Source of the DNA: Actinernus sp. WN-2022
Taxonomy: Eukaryota; Cnidaria; Anthozoa; Actiniaria; Actinernidae
Direction of reading: 5' to 3'
Assembly: GCA_030867875.1 (NCBI GenBank)
Contig: JAOWCC010001368.1
Span: 6,262,965-6,326,964, forward strand
Length of the DNA stretch: 64,000 nucleotides
Positions 23,321-34,359 of this stretch are shown one piece after another. Numbering within the stretch: position 1 is the first letter of the stretch; each line of letters opens with the position of its first letter. The notes below the pieces were generated by a model. That model made no database searches and was not told the origin of the DNA. It was given only the letters and a program-made list of their open reading frames with translations. A program made the translations under genes and the position numbers.

Positions 23321-23787
23321 TCGCAGTCTACAGTCTTCAGCATAACCAAACTGGTAATTAACATGGATAACTAGTTCCTGGAAAACTAGTGGAGGTCTGC
23401 ATCTGCATTTATGAATTTGAACAAACAATTACTCTTCCGAGCTGTTTTGTGATTTTTTCCCTTAAACATTTTTGACAAAAGAGGCTTCTGTTTATCAATT
23501 AAGCTGCATTGTAAATTTAGAGGTATAGCATGTGCATAAAAAAATATGATATTGTTGTTTTCATTGAAGAAAGTCTGAAAGTTTCAAGTCACATTGGAAT
23601 TTTGCATTTAGCCAACTCAATCAAATATGTACTGCCTAGATTTTATTAAATCTAGGGTGGTACTTGTTTGAAAGCTTTGGACATGTATGAGACCAGACTC
23701 TGGTTTATAGTCATCTGAATGCAATTTTCCAAACACATCCCACTTCAACGAAAGTTGTAATAAAATCAGCATTATCACTTACAAAAA

Positions 23788-23930
23788 TTGAAGTGCTGTG
23801 TGCAAAAGGGGCGTAAGTGACACCTGATCACATTCTAAATTCTCCCTTAGAAAACAAAGAATTTGAATAATAATAATTTAGAATGTGATCAGGTCTCACA
23901 CCCTTTTTGCACACAACCCTTCAATTACAA
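23788..23930. repeat. Hairpin MITE
   Basis: GTGTGCAAAAGGGG, CACCTGATCACATTCTAAATT on the left pairs with AATTTAGAATGTGATCAGG and CCTTTTTGCACAC on the right. The loop is about 35 bases. It lies 60 bp upstream of the Eph ligand-binding exon. Confidence 0.85.
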
Positions 23931-23990
23931 CTAATATCTTAATGTAAAATACAACATAATTTATGTAGACTATATTTTTTTTCTTCACAG

Positions 23991-24642
23991 TGGCATCACA
24001 CATCTGGAACAAATCATTATTCAGTCTGTGATGTTTTTGCTACAACAAGAAAACCAACAAACTGGTTAAGAACAGACTACATTGATACCAAAGATGCTAA
24101 ACGAGTGGACATCAAGATTGTGTATACGATAAGAAAGTGTCAATCTAGTAATTCCTACAAGTATTGTAAAGAAAACTTTAAGCTTTACATGTATCATTCA
24201 ACTTCCAAAGAACCAATACCAGATCCTGTAAGGGGAACATTTCAGATCATTGCCACAGCTAATCCAACAAAGGTACCAGATTATAGACCTGATGGAGTTA
24301 AGGACGACAACACCATGGACGTAGCTTTAGTACCAAAGAAACAAGGAATATATTTGGCCTTCTATGACCAAGGGGCTTGTCTAGTTCTTATCAAAATTCA
24401 TGTAACCTTTAACTATTGCCCGACTCGAGGAGGAGTGTTGGTGAATTTTGTCAGAACAGTATCATCTTTTGATGACTCCAACCAAAGTTATGTGAAAGGA
24501 ACATGTGTCAGTCAATACTCAGAGAATATCACAGAACTGACGGCAGTGTGCACAAGTCAGGGGAACTGGAACTTGAGCTCAGAGGTGAAATGTCTGTGTA
24601 AACCAGGATATGAAAACATCATGGCTGAGAATGATTGTAAAA
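23991..24642 (+). CDS. EPH: Eph receptor, ephrin-binding domain and start of cysteine-rich region
   Basis: A 652-bp exon lies between a T-rich acceptor (TTTTTTCTTCACAG|TGG) and a consensus donor (AAAA|GTGAGT), ending in phase 1. It encodes most of the Eph ligand-binding jellyroll. Motifs in order are VCDVF, NWLRTDYI, AKRVDIKIVYTIRKC, CKENFKLYMYHS, VPKKQGIYLAFYDQGACLVL and FNYCP. They correspond to the conserved Eph features and preserve the domain's disulphide cysteines. The remainder (GTCVSQYS, AVCTSQGNW, KCLCKPGYEN) is the first part of the cysteine-rich, sushi/EGF-like linker. The domain's first 20-25 residues are missing, so a preceding exon ending in phase 0 is required. The product would be a cell-surface receptor for ephrins, acting in contact-dependent cell repulsion and tissue patterning. 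Family assignment is firm; paralogue identity is not. Confidence 0.95.
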
Positions 24643-25215
24643 GTGAGTCTGTTTTGCTAAATTTCTGTACTCGTGTTCTTAGTGTCTGCTGTGTCTACAT
24701 TCATCTAGAGGTCGTATTTATATACCGACTGACTTATCATATATATTACATTAAGTTTTAACAGTTTTTCAGTTTTAAAACTGTTACATGCTCTTATTGT
24801 TTAGTGTGCTGGGCAGCTGCCGGGCGTTAATTGACATATTGCATCACTTAGAGACGGACCATTAGAAAGGAAGGGGGAGTTTGGGATATTTTTTACCGCA
24901 CATGATTCTTTTGTCCATCTGTAGCTTATAGTGCAAGACTACCTTTTGCGGCTTTTCTGCACGAATTTGTTTTCCTAGTTTTTGCAGCTTCACACTCACT
25001 CAAGATAGATTCCTCACAAGGAATATAGTTATCTAGGATTCTTAGTATTTATTGAACAGGAAAATATTGAACTGAAAACAAGCAGGTACGTAAACAGATA
25101 CGAGGCTCTGAGGTCCGAGTTTCTAGAGAGATTTTTGAATTTTAGGTTTTCGGATGTGCCTCTTCCTGCATTTTCTGGCACAATTTAGAGTATTTTAGCC
25201 GTGTCCGCGGAATAC
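24643..25215. other. Intron; half of a poly-G element
   Basis: No exon seen. GAGACGGACCATTAGAAAGG at about 24851 followed by a G-rich tract resembles the left end of the 53-kb poly-G element (GGGACGGACCATTTGAAAAT), and the sequence after it (CTTTTGCGGCTTTTCTGCACGAA) resembles its interior. No right end was found, so this is a truncated copy, perhaps cut by the CR1 insertion. Confidence 0.5.
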
Positions 25216-25218
25216 TCC

Positions 25219-25870
25219 GAATGCCAACGCTAAGGAATGGACCAAGGTCGAAAAGAAGAGAAAGAAAAAGAAAAACTCAAAGCAAGGATCTACCCAACAA
25301 AGTAATCAACTAAACCAACACAGCACCTCCGCCCCGTCGAAAGCAGTTGAAAAGCCTTCCATCCCTACAAGATCCAAACCCACTGTAGTTATAGCTGGGG
25401 ACTCGTTGCTGAAGTATATCAACGGACGTAAGTTGTCCCACAGCCACAGCACCTATGTCAAGTCTTTCCCGGGAGCCACGGTTGAAGATATGTTTGATTA
25501 TATCAAACCATCACTTAGGAGAGAGCCGGATGAAATCATACTACATATTGGAACCAACGATGTTAGATTCGAGGAGCCGAAAGAAATCGCCGAAAAAATT
25601 GTACAGCTTGGTAAGGAAATTGAAGACGAATCCCCATCTACTAAGGTAACGATTTCCTCAATTATTATAAGATCGGATGATTTCTTGAACGCCAAAATCA
25701 AGGAAGTCAACAAAATCGTTGGTAGATTTGCCAAACAAAATGATTGGTCACTACTCACTCATTCAAATATCACAAGAGAACACCTTAATTCTAGCGGACT
25801 TCACTTAAATATTGAAGGAACTAAAACTCTAGCATCTAACTTTATATCGCACATTAGGACCCGAAAATAA
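25219..25870 (+). CDS. LINE ORF1, SGNH/GDSL-esterase-like
   Basis: The frame is open from about 25219; a lysine- and asparagine-rich linker (KKRKKKKNSKQGS) leads into a hydrolase-like fold of about 155 residues. Visible blocks are AGDSLLKYI (the GDS nucleophile), HIGTNDVR (the GxND block) and SGLHLNIEGT (the C-terminal His region). Esterase-type ORF1 proteins are known in CR1-like retrotransposons. Their role is unclear but presumed to involve RNP or membrane association. The stop TAA lies 19 bp before the endonuclease frame. No clear initiator ATG was identified in the first part, so the 5' end of the element may be incomplete. Confidence 0.8.
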
Positions 25871-25891
25871 TCTTTATCTCACTCTGAAAAT

Positions 25892-28012
25892 GTGGCAATA
25901 AATGCTTCCCAACCAATATTTCCAAACAATCGTGGTTTTAAATTGGCTTGCCTGAATATAACTAGTCTACCCAAACACATAGATGAACTCCGGGTTCTTC
26001 TGGATAATCGATGGTTTGATATTCTAGCTATAAATGAAACGAGGCTTAATGAGATTGTCAGTGATGATGAAGTCAAAATTGTTGGCTACAATATTATACG
26101 CCGTGATAGAAATAGAAATGGAGGTGGAGTTTGTATTTATGTCCGATCAACTATAGATTATATCGTTAGAAGTGACCTAGAATCTACAGATCTTGAAAGT
26201 CTATCAATTGAAATAAAGAAACCGAGGTCTAAGCCTTTTATTATTACTACTTGGTATAGACCTCCTAATTCAACCCTTGAATTGTTTCGGCATTTCGAAG
26301 CGCTCATCGGGAGAATAGATGCAGAAAACACTGAACACATTGTTCTGGGTGATATTAATTGTAATTTTTTGTCTGAAAGCAGTAACACGGTCAGTGATGA
26401 GCTTCGAAATATTGCCGACATTTACAACCTTAAGCAATTAATCGAAGAACCAACGCGTGTTACTTGTACTAGTAAGACGTTGATCGATCTCATATTTACG
26501 AACTATCCAGATAAAATTGTGTGCAGTGGAGTGTCCCATGTTAGTATAAGCGATCACAGTTTGGTGTATGCTTATCGCAAACTCTTTATACCTTCTGAGT
26601 CGAAAGGAACTAATAGTGTTTGCATTAGACACTTTAAGAATTTCAACAGAGAAAACTTTCGTAATGACATCCAAGTTCAGCCATGGAGTGACCTCAGGGG
26701 AATAGAAAATCCAAACGAAATGTGGCTTAAATGGAAAGCTATGTTTCTAGAAATTTGCGATAAACATGCACCAGTGCGAACACGACGCACACGTTCGTCT
26801 AAGAGTCCTTGGATTAATTCGGAATTAAAGAGTGATGCACCGAAGAGACCGTTTAAAAATCAAAGCCATAAAATCCAATGACCCTCGAGACTGGTCCAAC
26901 TTTAAGAAAACAAGAAATCGTGTAAACACTGAGATTAAGAATGCCAAGAAATGTTATTATAATAACGCATTTGAACAATATTCTAAAATTCCACGTAAAA
27001 CGTGGCAAACAATTAATGAAGTAATGTCACGTAAAAACAACAAGTCGGTGATCAACGAAATAAATAACAGTGGCACAACTATAAATAACCCAACTGAAGT
27101 AGCTGAGAATTTTAACCAATACTTTGTAGAGATCGGACCAGGCCTTGCAAAAGATATTGATGATGTTGACGCTTCCTATAGTGATTATTTGAATAACACC
27201 GACAATCGTTTTTCTTTTAAGGCAACAGACCGATCGTCTGTTTTCGTATTGTTATCCAAACTTTGCAAGTCTAAGGCAACTGGCCTAGATAATATCTCTG
27301 CTAAACTTCTTAGGGAGTGCCCCGACCTGATCTCTGACTCACTGACTTACTTATTTAATCAATCCATAAAAACAGGAATCTTTCCCGATGAGTGGAAGAG
27401 CGCAAGAGTTACTCCGCTTTATAAGAAAGCCGGGAAACGTAGTGACATGACCAACTATCGGCCGATATCGATCATTCCAGTAGTTGCAAAAGTGTGTGAG
27501 CGCATAATTTATGATCAGCTTTATAAATATTTGACCGACAACAAATTACTCTCAAATCATCAATCTGGTTTTCGCTCAGTTCACTCCACCGTGACTGCGC
27601 TACTGGAGGCGACTGACAGTTGGTCATTAAACATTGACCGTGGCAATATTAATGCAGTTATGTTTCTTGATTTGAGAAAGGCCTTCGATACAATAGACCA
27701 TACCATCTTGCTATCGAAACTGGAATACTATGGAATAACCGGTCATACCCAAGATTGGTTTAACTCATATTTAAATGACCGTACACAAACCTGCATTGTA
27801 AATAATTGTAAGTCGTCCAAGACATTGGTTAAAAGTGGAGTGCCCCAGGGGACCATCCTAGGCCCCTTGTTATTCTTGTTATACATTAATGATCTACCCA
27901 ATTGTCTAACCTATTCTCAGTCAAGAATGTATGCTGACGACACTAGCATAACATACGCCAGCAATGATATAAACGATATAAATAAACGAATTAATAATAT
28001 ATATATATATAT
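25892..28012 (+). pseudogene. LINE ORF2: endonuclease and reverse transcriptase, frameshifted and 3' truncated
   Basis: The endonuclease shows LNITSL, AINETRL (catalytic Glu), VLGDINCNF and SISDHSLV (His). The RT shows YRPISIIPVVAKVCERI, VMFLDLRKAFDTIDH, SGVPQGTILGPLLFLLYIND and MYADDTSITYA. The frame changes around 26832-26840, where PWINSELKS passes into MMHRRDRLKIKAIK in another frame. The sequence then collapses into an ATATAT run after INKRINN. Comparison with copy 2 shows the missing part would begin at the region preceding MNVAKTEFMIIGSRQRL. It cannot make a functional RT. Confidence 0.85.
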
Positions 28013-28129
28013 ATGTTTCTACTAAACAAAGGTAATGTCAACGAAAATACCATAAATCTAGAAACAATCTAGAAATTTAATAGATTACATGTATATGCAG
28101 TTTGCATTCGTTCTTGCACATCCATCTTT

Positions 28130-28268
28130 TTTTATTGGGGGGGGGGGGGTCAATAAAGTTTTGAACAATTTTATAAGGGGGTCATCTAAGTTTTAATTCA
28201 TTTATAGGGGGTCATAAAAGTTTTAACAAGAGAAGCAGATGAACCCCCCCCCCCCCCCCCCCCCCCCG
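28130..28268. repeat. Short poly-G/poly-C paired sequence
   Basis: A G run at 28137-28150 and a C run at 28244-28267 flank about 95 bp containing three GGGGGTCAT-type repeats (GGGGGTCATAAAAGTTTTAA). It looks like a small or internally deleted member of the poly-G element group. Confidence 0.6.
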
Positions 28269-28302
28269 CCTCCCAAGCCATAAATAATGAACACTCCCTA
28301 TA

Positions 28303-28453
28303 AGTAATAGCATGACATGGGGGAAATTAGCGATAAAATTTCCCCGAGAGCTGAGGGAGGAGGATTTGTGGAGGCGGAGGGACTTTTACAGATCCTCCCG
28401 AGGCTCGAGGGGAAATTTAAGCGCTAATTTTCCGAAATGTCATGCTATTAGAT
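28303..28453. repeat. Hairpin MITE
   Basis: AATAGCATGACAT and GGAAATTAGCG on the left pair with CGCTAATTTTCC and ATGTCATGCTATTA on the right. The inner arms pair AAATTTCCCC with GGGGAAATTT and CTCGGGAGGATC-like sequences. About 150 bp. Confidence 0.85.
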
Positions 28454-28984
28454 TGTAATACTCCGAGGAAGAGAACTAATCTGCGAGAAGTTTGGTTCTC
28501 TTTGCCAGAAGTAAACACGTCGCAGTTGATCGAGTGGCTTTCGAAAACGTCTTGTTATTATGCTTGATTGAGCGCAATAGATTGTATGAGCATTCATCAA
28601 CTTTATTTTAAAACACGGAGAATTCTAACAGATACAATTTGATTTCCATAGGAGCCGTGTGGTAATTTTTTTTCTAATTACAAAATTGCGATATGTCTAG
28701 GCTAAGCTAATATATTAAAATTATTTTTATTTACAATTTTTCTGGGTCATAAACGATTTAAGTAATTATAAAAGGTGTCCTATCAAATGATAACTACTAG
28801 ATAAATAAATAAATATTTACATTAGTCACTAAGGAGAGTGATGGGGTTAGTCACTAAGGAGAGTGATGGTCGCAACTTGTTTATTAAAAGAAACAAGAGA
28901 CTTTGTTTCGCGTAGTTTGGCTGGAAGCCCATTCCATATTTTTGCACCATTGTATGATAAACTTTTTTTCATGAATTCAGTTCT

Positions 28985-31394
28985 TGGTTGAGGGAGGCAA
29001 AAGTTTTGTGTCAGATCCTCTTAAATTATTATGAGTCGAGTTTCCAACTGTTGTAAATAACTCGGTAAGGCCAGCTGGCGCGAAATTATTTCGGATTTTG
29101 TGCATAGTGACCGCTTTGCGTTTAGCCCTTCGTTCATCTAGTTTATCCCATCCTATAGGCGAATCCTTGTTTACGTTTTTTCCTCATTAGCATACATCAA
29201 ACTTCAAGCGACGTACATACAAACAAACAGAGTCCATAAATCGAAAGAGATTGTCACACTTGATAATCACCGAAAATTTGAGAGTGATATGATAAATATA
29301 TTTTTAGGAATGAGCGTTTAAAAAGCTCAAAATTTACAATGAATGTATGGCTATCAGCAACTCTTGCCCCCCAGCCCATTTTATAGTTTTGAAAAGTCAA
29401 TTTCTCCGTAAATATTTAACATATCAATCTCAAATTTTCGGTGGTTACTCAGTTTAAAATTCTCTTTCAACTGATATAGTCTGTTTGTTTGTAGCTTGAA
29501 GTTTAATTTATGCTAATGAGGCAAAAATGTAAACAATGACGTCAGCAAGGATTCGCCTATAGGGTATCTAAAAGTAACCTGGAGCTCGTATTATAGCCTG
29601 CTCTAAGAATGAGTCTAGCGGCTCTGTTTTGAAAAAATTGTAGTTTATCTGAGAGGAATTTTCCAGAATTGTCCCAAACTTCGTAACAATAATCCATGTG
29701 CGTCTGAATAAGGGAATCGTAAATTTTCACAAGTATATCTTTCGATACGAATGGTCTTATCCTTTTTAGAGCCCCTAGACCAGAGACTATCTTTTTTGTT
29801 ATGTAATTAATATGTTCTTCCCATCTTTGATTTTCGTCTACCACGACTCCAACTGTTTTACTTTCGGTTACTCTTTTTATTGATCTATTTCCAATTTTTA
29901 ATGTAGGCATCTTATCTAGATCAGATAAGCGTTGTCTCGAGCCGATTATCATGAATTCAGTTTTGGCGACATTCAAGTGTAATTTATTGGCCTTAAGCTA
30001 ATGGCTAACATTTTGAAGTTCACGATTTGCTCTTGATTCGACATCACTTGTATTCGAGCCACATATATTGTTACATTTGTATCGTCGACAAACAGACATG
30101 GTGTCGATGTTTCTAGACAATTTGGTAAGTCATTATATAAATGAGAAACAACAGGGGGCCAAGGATTGTACCGTGAGGCACTCCAAATGTGACTAATCTC
30201 TCATTTGACTTAATATTTTGAACCGAATATGACTGCATTCTGTCTGATAAATAAGATTGTAATAAACTAATCGACCTATATTTGATTCCATAAAGTTTTA
30301 GTTTGTCTAGTAACAATCCGTGATCAACAGTGTCGATCGAGGAAGATAACAATATTAAAAAGACCTCGATCCATGTTTACTAACCACGAATTAGTGGAAT
30401 TTAATAAGGCTGTCATTGTTGAATGCAGTCGTCTGAAACCAAATTGTTTGTTAATAAATTTTGCATAGTAAGATAATTGTATAATTGATCGTATAATATT
30501 CTTTCAAATACTTTACTGATTACAGGGAGAATTGATATGGGTCTATAGTTGTCCATGTCATTTCGTGGCCCATTTTTATGCAATGGGCTGACTCGGGCCT
30601 TTTTCCAGTCAGTGGGGGAAAAAACTGATTTGATAACTACATTAAAGAGGAACGTCAGGGATTCAGAAATGACTGGTCCAGCAGCTTTTATAATTTTAGC
30701 AGATATTCCATCAAGACCCGTTGCCTTCTTAGAGGATAGTTTATTAATAAGCTTGAGTACTCTTGATTCACTTGTAAGACTAAACTCAAACGTACAAGGG
30801 GCTTGTTTAATGTAATCTTTAAAGTCAGATGAATTAGTTTCAATAGTTTCTGCGAGTTTAGGACCAATTTCAACAAAGTGATTATTAAAGTCTTCGGCAA
30901 TTTCGGCAGGAGATGTAATTGTTTCATTGTTGTACTTAATTTCGTTTACAACCCGATGTTGAACATGCCGTCCCATTAGGTTATTCACTGTTTTCCACGT
31001 GCCCATTGGGATCACCTTTATTCTTTTCTATTTGATCGCTAAAATAATCTCGCTTAGCATTTCTTAGTGTCTTGTTCACTTTGTTTCTTAAGGCGGTATA
31101 CGCATACCAGAAGTCTTTGTTTTTCGTGATAACATACTTTCGCTTCATTTTGTCTCTTTCACGTATGGTCTCTTTAATTTCTGTTGTTACCCAAGGTAAG
31201 TTATTTGTTCTGATTATTTTTGTTTTCATGGGAGCATGTTTATCTACGACACTTATAAACATAGTTTTCCATGCCGTCCACATTTGATCGGAATTTTCAA
31301 GCAACAAAAGATCTGACCATTGTTGATATTGTAGATCTCTGCGAAAATTATGTAAGTTAAAGTTTTTAAGGCTCCTGGTATTAATTATTTTCAC
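28985..31394 (-). pseudogene. LINE copy 2: reverse transcriptase and C-terminal domain
   Basis: Fragments in order on the minus strand are a linker (WVTTEIKETIRERDKMKRKY), VNEIKYNNETITSP, LSSKKATGLDGISAKII, YRPISILPVISKVFERILYD, SIDTVDHGLLLDKL, GVPHGTILGPLLFLIY (His replaces the usual Gln), CLFVDDTN (catalytic Asp pair) and MNVAKTEFMIIGSRQRL. The MITE interrupts the frame between LLLDTL and GWDKLDERRAKRK. The terminal part reads SYNGAKIWNGLPAKLRE. At least three frame changes make it non-functional. Confidence 0.8.
29156..29559 (-). mobile_element. Foldback MITE, copy 3, inside LINE copy 2
   Basis: A 404-bp element, in reverse orientation relative to copy 1, has TAGGCGAATCCTTG termini and TA on both sides (29154-29155 and 29560-29561). 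Removing the element and one TA joins the LINE codons for DTLGWDKLDER in frame. That fixes both the target duplication and the element ends. It is highly similar to copy 1 throughout its palindromic arms. Confidence 0.95.
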
Positions 31395-31401
31395 TGTTTT
31401 T

Positions 31402-32343
31402 TTACGAATTCCAAAAATTAGAATATGATCGCCCTATATGGACAACGCCAGAGGCAACTATTTTCCCCGGATCGCTGGTGATCAAAACATCTAACAACGA
31501 GGAACAATTTTCCGTTCTATGTGTAGGCTGTTTAATAAGTTGACTAAATTGGTGTAAATCACAGAACGACTTCAGGCGATTAGTATTTGAATCTGTGGCG
31601 CTGAGCCGATTGCAGTTTAGATCGCCCAACACGTATGACTCTTTGTCTTCATTATCGATGTTTGTTATGAGATGTTCAAGTCTAGAAAAATATTCTGATG
31701 ACGAATTTGGTGGTCTATATATGGTGGACAAAATAAATGATTTACTATTAGGCTTTTGAATTCCTACACAAAGAGCCTCGATATCTTCGGGTACTAAATC
31801 GTTTCTCCTTATATAGTTGACCGTATTTCTTAAGATCTCTTAAATAAAAACAAGCGCCACCACCAGATCTGGTACGATCGTAGCGAATTAGCTCGTACCC
31901 GGTTATGTGCATTTCAGAGTTGGACACAGACCAGTCAAGCCTAGTTTCATTTAGGGCTAGAACATCTAAAGGTTGATTCAATAATGAAATTCTCAATTCA
32001 TCGATATGTTTAGGGACGCTAGCGATATTTAGTAGAGCCATTTTAAAGCCTCTCGTTTCAGAAATAATTGACAAATCACTGTTTGGACAAATATTCTCTG
32101 GGTCGTTTATTAATGATGAATTTAGGTCTATGTCAATTTGTTCCGAGTTAGCAATATTATTTATTTGTTTTGGACTTCCACTCTCCCTAATGTCGTTTAA
32201 TCAGATAGATTTAGTATAATTGTTAAAATTTATTGCCAATTGTGAGATGCCTTTCTTGTTCAGATGAAGACCTTTTGAGTTGAGGCAAGTTTTATTTAAG
32301 CTATTGTGTGAGATAATAGACCAACTTCGGAGCCTGACTTCAT
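31402..32343 (-). pseudogene. LINE copy 2: ORF1 tail and endonuclease
   Basis: ORF1 tail (32201-32343) reads WSIISHNSLNKTCL then SKGLHLNKKGISQLA, matching the C-terminal block of the copy-1 esterase-like protein. The endonuclease starts after it with GFKMALLNIASVPKHIDELR, ALNETRLDWSV (catalytic Glu), GGGACFYLR, then, after a frame change near 31740, STIYRPPNSS, YVLGDLNCNRL and VLITSDPGKIVASGVVHIG. The SDH box region is altered (GRSYSNFWNS), so the enzyme is dead. Confidence 0.75.
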
Positions 32344-32379
32344 TTGGGTACAAGGGTGTTGGTTAAAACACAATGTAAT

Positions 32380-33852
32380 TATGTATGGTTGGCGAAATGG
32401 TGCAAAAATTCAACAAACGTAATGCATTCACATTCAACATTGATATGCATTCACGTTCAACGATGTTATTCTTGTTCAAGAATATATTCGTTGGCAACAA
32501 AAATATTCATTCACATTCAACGATATTATTCTTGTTCAACGATATATTCATTCACGTTCAACGATATACTCATTCACGTTCAACGATACTTTTCGTGTTC
32601 AAGAATATATTCATTCACGTTCAACTGTATTATTCTTGTTCAAGAATATATTCATTCAACAAAAATATTCATTCACATTCAACGATATTATTCTTGTTCA
32701 ACGATATATTCATTCAACAATTTGTGCGCACCCAGTTCTACGCATCATTGTGCCCAGTCTCCCACGGCACTATAATTCGTGACGAGGACATCACGATTTC
32801 ACTCTATTTCACACGATTTCATATTTCACAAGATTTAATATTCGGCGGTGTTACCGTGAAGAGATGAGAACATTTCGGGGTGCAAGTATCTAATCGACTG
32901 TGTAGCACAAGATAGCGACGATGAGGAGACTGGCAGATTCATTTGCATTTCGCGAACAGTAATCTTTCAGTTTCACAGACAAGCGGCTCTGGCCACAAAG
33001 GCTTTTCACATGGGCAAAGTCCCACTTATGGCCAGGCGACAACATTCTTTTCCCTTTTAAGAAAATCAAAATCTGATTTCGTTATGCTTGGAATTTTTGT
33101 CTGAAACACCTCCACAAGCTCATTTCATCTTCACGGTGTCCAGGTGTCAAACTCTCCTTTAATGACTACATACTGTTCGCGAAATGCAAATGAATCTGCC
33201 ATCTCCGCCATCTCCTCATCGTCGCTGTCTTGTGCTACACAGTCGATTAGATACACTGACTTTTCGGTATCGGGGGTTGCACGTTTTTTTTTCGTTTGCC
33301 TGACAATGACAGGGGCCGAAATGGATGGCCGTGCACACTCCGTTTCCGCCATAATTCGGTGTTAAAAGGCTTTGCGTACTTCCACCCCGAAATGTTCTCA
33401 TCTCTTCACGGTAACACTGCCGAATATTAAATTCGATGCCATCTTGTAAAATATGAAATCGTGTGAAATAGAGTGAAATCGTGATGTCCTCGTCACGAAT
33501 TATAGTGCCGTGGGAGACTGGGCACAATGATGCGTAGAGCTGGGTGCGCACGAATTGTTGAATGAATATATTTTTCGTTGAATGAATATATCGTTGAACA
33601 AGAATAATATCGTTGAATGTGAATGAATATTTTTGTTGAATGAATATATTCTTGAACAAGAATAATACAGTTGAACGTGAATGAATATATCGTTGAACAA
33701 GAATAATATCGTTGAATGTGAATGGATATTTTTGTTGCCAACGAATATATTCTTGAACAAGAATAACATCGTTGAACGTGAATGCATATCAATGTTGAAT
33801 GTGAATGCATTACGTTTGTTGAATTTTTGCACCATTTCGGCAACCATAATTA
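32380..33852. repeat. Giant palindrome with internal ATTCA-rich subrepeats
   Basis: The left arm (about 32380-32960) and right arm (about 33135-33852) are near-identical in reverse: ATGGTTG(G/C)CGAAATGGTGC, TCAACAAACGTAATGCATTC, then subrepeats of ATTCACGTTCAACGATAT and TATTCTTGTTCAA, then GTGCGCACCCAG, CCCACGGCACTATAATTCG and GAAGAGATGAGAACATTTCG. The left arm lacks about 140 bp present in the right arm, and subrepeat number differs. The centre (32965-33130) is unpaired. It truncates LINE copy 2 at its 5' end. Confidence 0.9.
33131..33352 (-). other. 73-codon open frame in palindrome right arm, unknown
   Basis: Starts ATGGCGGAAACGGAG and encodes an acidic/basic peptide with a KKKRA stretch and a DSDDEEMAEMADSFAFRE segment. 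The left arm has the partner sequence but lacks the first half and reads out of frame, so only one arm retains the frame. It could be a fragment of a captured host gene or of the transposon's own protein. No domain recognised. Confidence 0.35.
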
Positions 33853-34206
33853 TGTGCTTGACTATGGTTTTAAGTATCCCACATGGAAGGCGGCGGTGTA
33901 AGGAATCAAGAGAGGTGCATCGCGCACTTGCAAATCAACAGAGGGCGTATGGTTAGGCGACACAGTACTCACCCAGTACTCACTCTAACCCGATGCAGTC
34001 AAAGGGGACTTTGATGTCTCCTCGCCAGTGCGCATGCTCTCCTAAGTTTCCCTCTTTCATGGTGAATGGGGGAGATTTAGTGAAAGTATGCATGCTGATA
34101 AGGGATATTTGAGATTAAATGTCCCTGAACAAACAAAGAAAAGCGAGGGGATTGTGGTATTATCGTAATAATATGTTACTTAATACATGAAGGACTTATT
34201 TTGCAG

Positions 34207-34359
34207 GATGCAAACCCGATAAATACAAAACTTTAAGAAGTAACACGTTATGCCAGTGGTGTCCCAACAAGTCACAACCAAACACTAAACGAACAAAGTG
34301 TTATTGCAGAAAAGATTATTATCGCCTGCCACGAGACTCCAGTAGTGTTCACTGTAGAG
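34207..34359 (+). CDS. EPH: Eph receptor, cysteine-rich (EGF-like) exon
   Basis: A 153-bp exon between TTATTTTGCAG|GATG and AGAG|GTAGGT, phase 1 on both sides, so it joins the preceding exon in frame. It encodes the distal cysteine-rich module typical of Eph receptors: CKPDKYKTL, TLCQWCPNKS, KCYCRKDYYRLPRDSSSVHC. The spacing C..CPPNS..C.CR..YYR..D....C is characteristic of Eph proteins between the ligand-binding domain and the first FN3. Its last roughly 55 bp and the donor site are almost identical to the unit of the 85-bp satellite at 40.6-52.0 kb. Confidence 0.93.

Larger units (their letters stand above)
25219..28012 (+). mobile_element. CR1-type LINE, copy 1, 3' truncated
   Basis: It contains an esterase-like ORF1 (25219-25870), an apurinic endonuclease (25892-26840) and reverse transcriptase (26832-28000). 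One frameshift separates endonuclease from RT. The element stops just after the YADD box, at an AT microsatellite (27998-28014). The thumb, C-terminal domain and 3' UTR are missing. It faces copy 2, which is on the opposite strand. Confidence 0.85.
28800..32345 (-). mobile_element. CR1-type LINE, copy 2, with nested MITE
   Basis: On the minus strand this element retains the tail of ORF1, endonuclease, RT, C-terminal domain and a 3' end at about 28800 next to AAATAAATAAATA. It belongs to the same clade as copy 1 (shared GFK.A.LNI.S.PKHIDELR and GGG.C.Y.R) but is clearly diverged. It is cut at 5' by the 32.38-kb palindrome, carries multiple frameshifts and stops, and is split by the MITE at 29156-29559. 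Confidence 0.85.

Noticed and set aside
33131..33659. Overlapping minus-strand frames in the palindrome arm read as a larger gene
   Set aside because: Most of the translation is ATTCA-subrepeat sequence; only the 73-codon frame has non-repetitive content.
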